From: an uncultured Bacteroidales bacterium
GTDB lineage: Bacteria > Bacteroidota > Bacteroidia > Bacteroidales > Bacteroidaceae
Direction of reading: 5' to 3'
Assembly (NCBI GenBank): GCA_902782245.1
Contig: CACZMI010000036.1
Location: 1-33,101 of the forward strand
DNA: 33,101 nt
Both the position numbers and the translations under genes were made by a program. The notes under the pieces are model-generated. The model searched no databases. It was not told the DNA's origin and saw only the letters and a list, made by a program, of their open reading frames with translations. How positions within the stretch are numbered: position 1 is the stretch's first letter; the number at the start of each line of letters is the position of its first letter. Shown here piece by piece: positions 32,658 to 33,101 of the stretch.

Positions 32658-32665
32658 GTAAGATT

Positions 32666-33101
32666 ATGAGTAATATGATAACAGGAGCCGAGGCGATGCT
32701 CCGCGCATTGCTTGCCGAGGATGTAAATACGGTTTTTGCATACCCCGGAGGTTCTATTATAAAGGTATTCGATGCCCTGTATGACCACCAGACAGACCTT
32801 AAGCAGATTCTGGTACGTCATGAGCAGGGTGCAACGCACGCGGCACAGGGTTACGCACGCGTATCGGGCCGAACAGGTGTGGCCATAGTTACCAGTGGTC
32901 CCGGTGCCACCAACACCATTACCGGCATCAGCGATGCCATGCTGGACAGCACACCCATCGTAGTGATTGCCGGCCAGGTTGGGACCGATGCCCTGGGTAC
33001 CGATGCTTTCCAGGAGATTGACCTGGTGGGCGTTACACAGCCTATCACCAAGTGGAGCTACCAGATCCGCCGCGCCGAGGATATTCCCTGGGCAGTGGCA
33101 C
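32666..33101 (+). CDS. ilvB: Acetolactate synthase large subunit (partial, runs off the window)
   Basis: Only the first 145 codons are present. The start MSNMITGAEAMLRALLAEDV is followed by VNTVFAYPGGSIIKVFDALY, VRHEQGATHAAQGYARVSGR with the ThDP-activating Glu, and VTSGPGATNTITGISDAMLD. These are the N-terminal ThDP-binding domain of acetohydroxyacid synthase, which makes acetolactate or acetohydroxybutyrate from pyruvate for branched-chain amino acids. It lies 8 bases after ilvD. An alternative start at the next ATG, 32675, would remove three residues. The catabolic (AlsS) type is excluded only by context, as the C-terminal parts are unseen. Confidence 0.93.
   Translation, partial: MSNMITGAEAMLRALLAEDVNTVFAYPGGSIIKVFDALYDHQTDLKQILVRHEQGATHAAQGYARVSGRTGVAIVTSGPGATNTITGISDAMLDSTPIVVIAGQVGTDALGTDAFQEIDLVGVTQPITKWSYQIRRAEDIPWAVA

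Noticed and set aside
1-33101. CRISPR array, prophage or integrative element genes
   Set aside because: No regularly spaced direct repeats were seen, and no integrase, transposase, relaxase or phage structural gene was recognised.

Overview
The window reads as chromosomal DNA of a Bacteroidales bacterium (Bacteroides/Phocaeicola/Prevotella type). The evidence is the gene content: a methylmalonyl-CoA mutase, FISUMP-type exported proteins, ECF sigma factors paired with membrane proteins, a six-bladed beta-propeller lipoprotein, an ExbB-X-ExbD-ExbD operon, and a long SecA ending in a SEC-C zinc motif. Promoter -7 boxes of the Bacteroidetes form TAnnTTTG lie ahead of several genes, and conventional Shine-Dalgarno sequences are scarce.

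Layout. Bases 1-199 are the 3' end of a methylmalonyl-CoA mutase large subunit gene with a strong terminator. Bases 200-3430 form an accessory island, AT-rich in its genes: a short terminal-inverted-repeat element, a 285-bp folded repeat, three exported-protein genes (two with FISUMP domains), then a second, silently diverged copy of the last 21 codons of the mutase gene and a second copy of the short element. Then come topB (3501-5282), two tandem ECF-sigma/membrane-protein pairs (5354-8031) with matching leaders, a beta-propeller lipoprotein, and a TPR/PD40/OmpA lipoprotein of PorE-like architecture. An rRNA m5C methyltransferase lies on the minus strand, divergent from a thyA-folA operon. 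The minus-strand exbB-X-exbD-exbD operon and a tRNA-Ser(GGA) follow.

From 16.8 kb the plus strand carries lpxK and thiL. lpxK is split by a frame change and lacks the conserved DDxxQH catalytic segment. On the minus strand, reading down from 25.3 kb, is an RND efflux operon: a single ORF fusing a TetR-type DNA-binding regulator to a TolC-type outer-membrane channel, then the membrane-fusion protein, the RND pump, and a small PII-like protein. A 29-bp palindrome beside the operon's -7 box is the likely operator of the TetR part. Two beta-barrel genes, a small acidic hypothetical gene and secA follow on the minus strand. ilvD and the start of an acetolactate synthase gene run divergently from secA to the window end. 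The secA-ilvD gap holds a 43-bp palindrome, tandem 9-mers and a 17-bp palindrome overlapping the ilvD promoter.

Most of the window is ordinary core genome. The parts that deserve attention are the regulator-channel fusion with its candidate operator, the broken lpxK, the island bounded by duplicated mutase 3' ends, and the duplicated ECF modules with conserved, apparently covarying leaders. I found no CRISPR array, prophage, or intact transposase or integrase gene.
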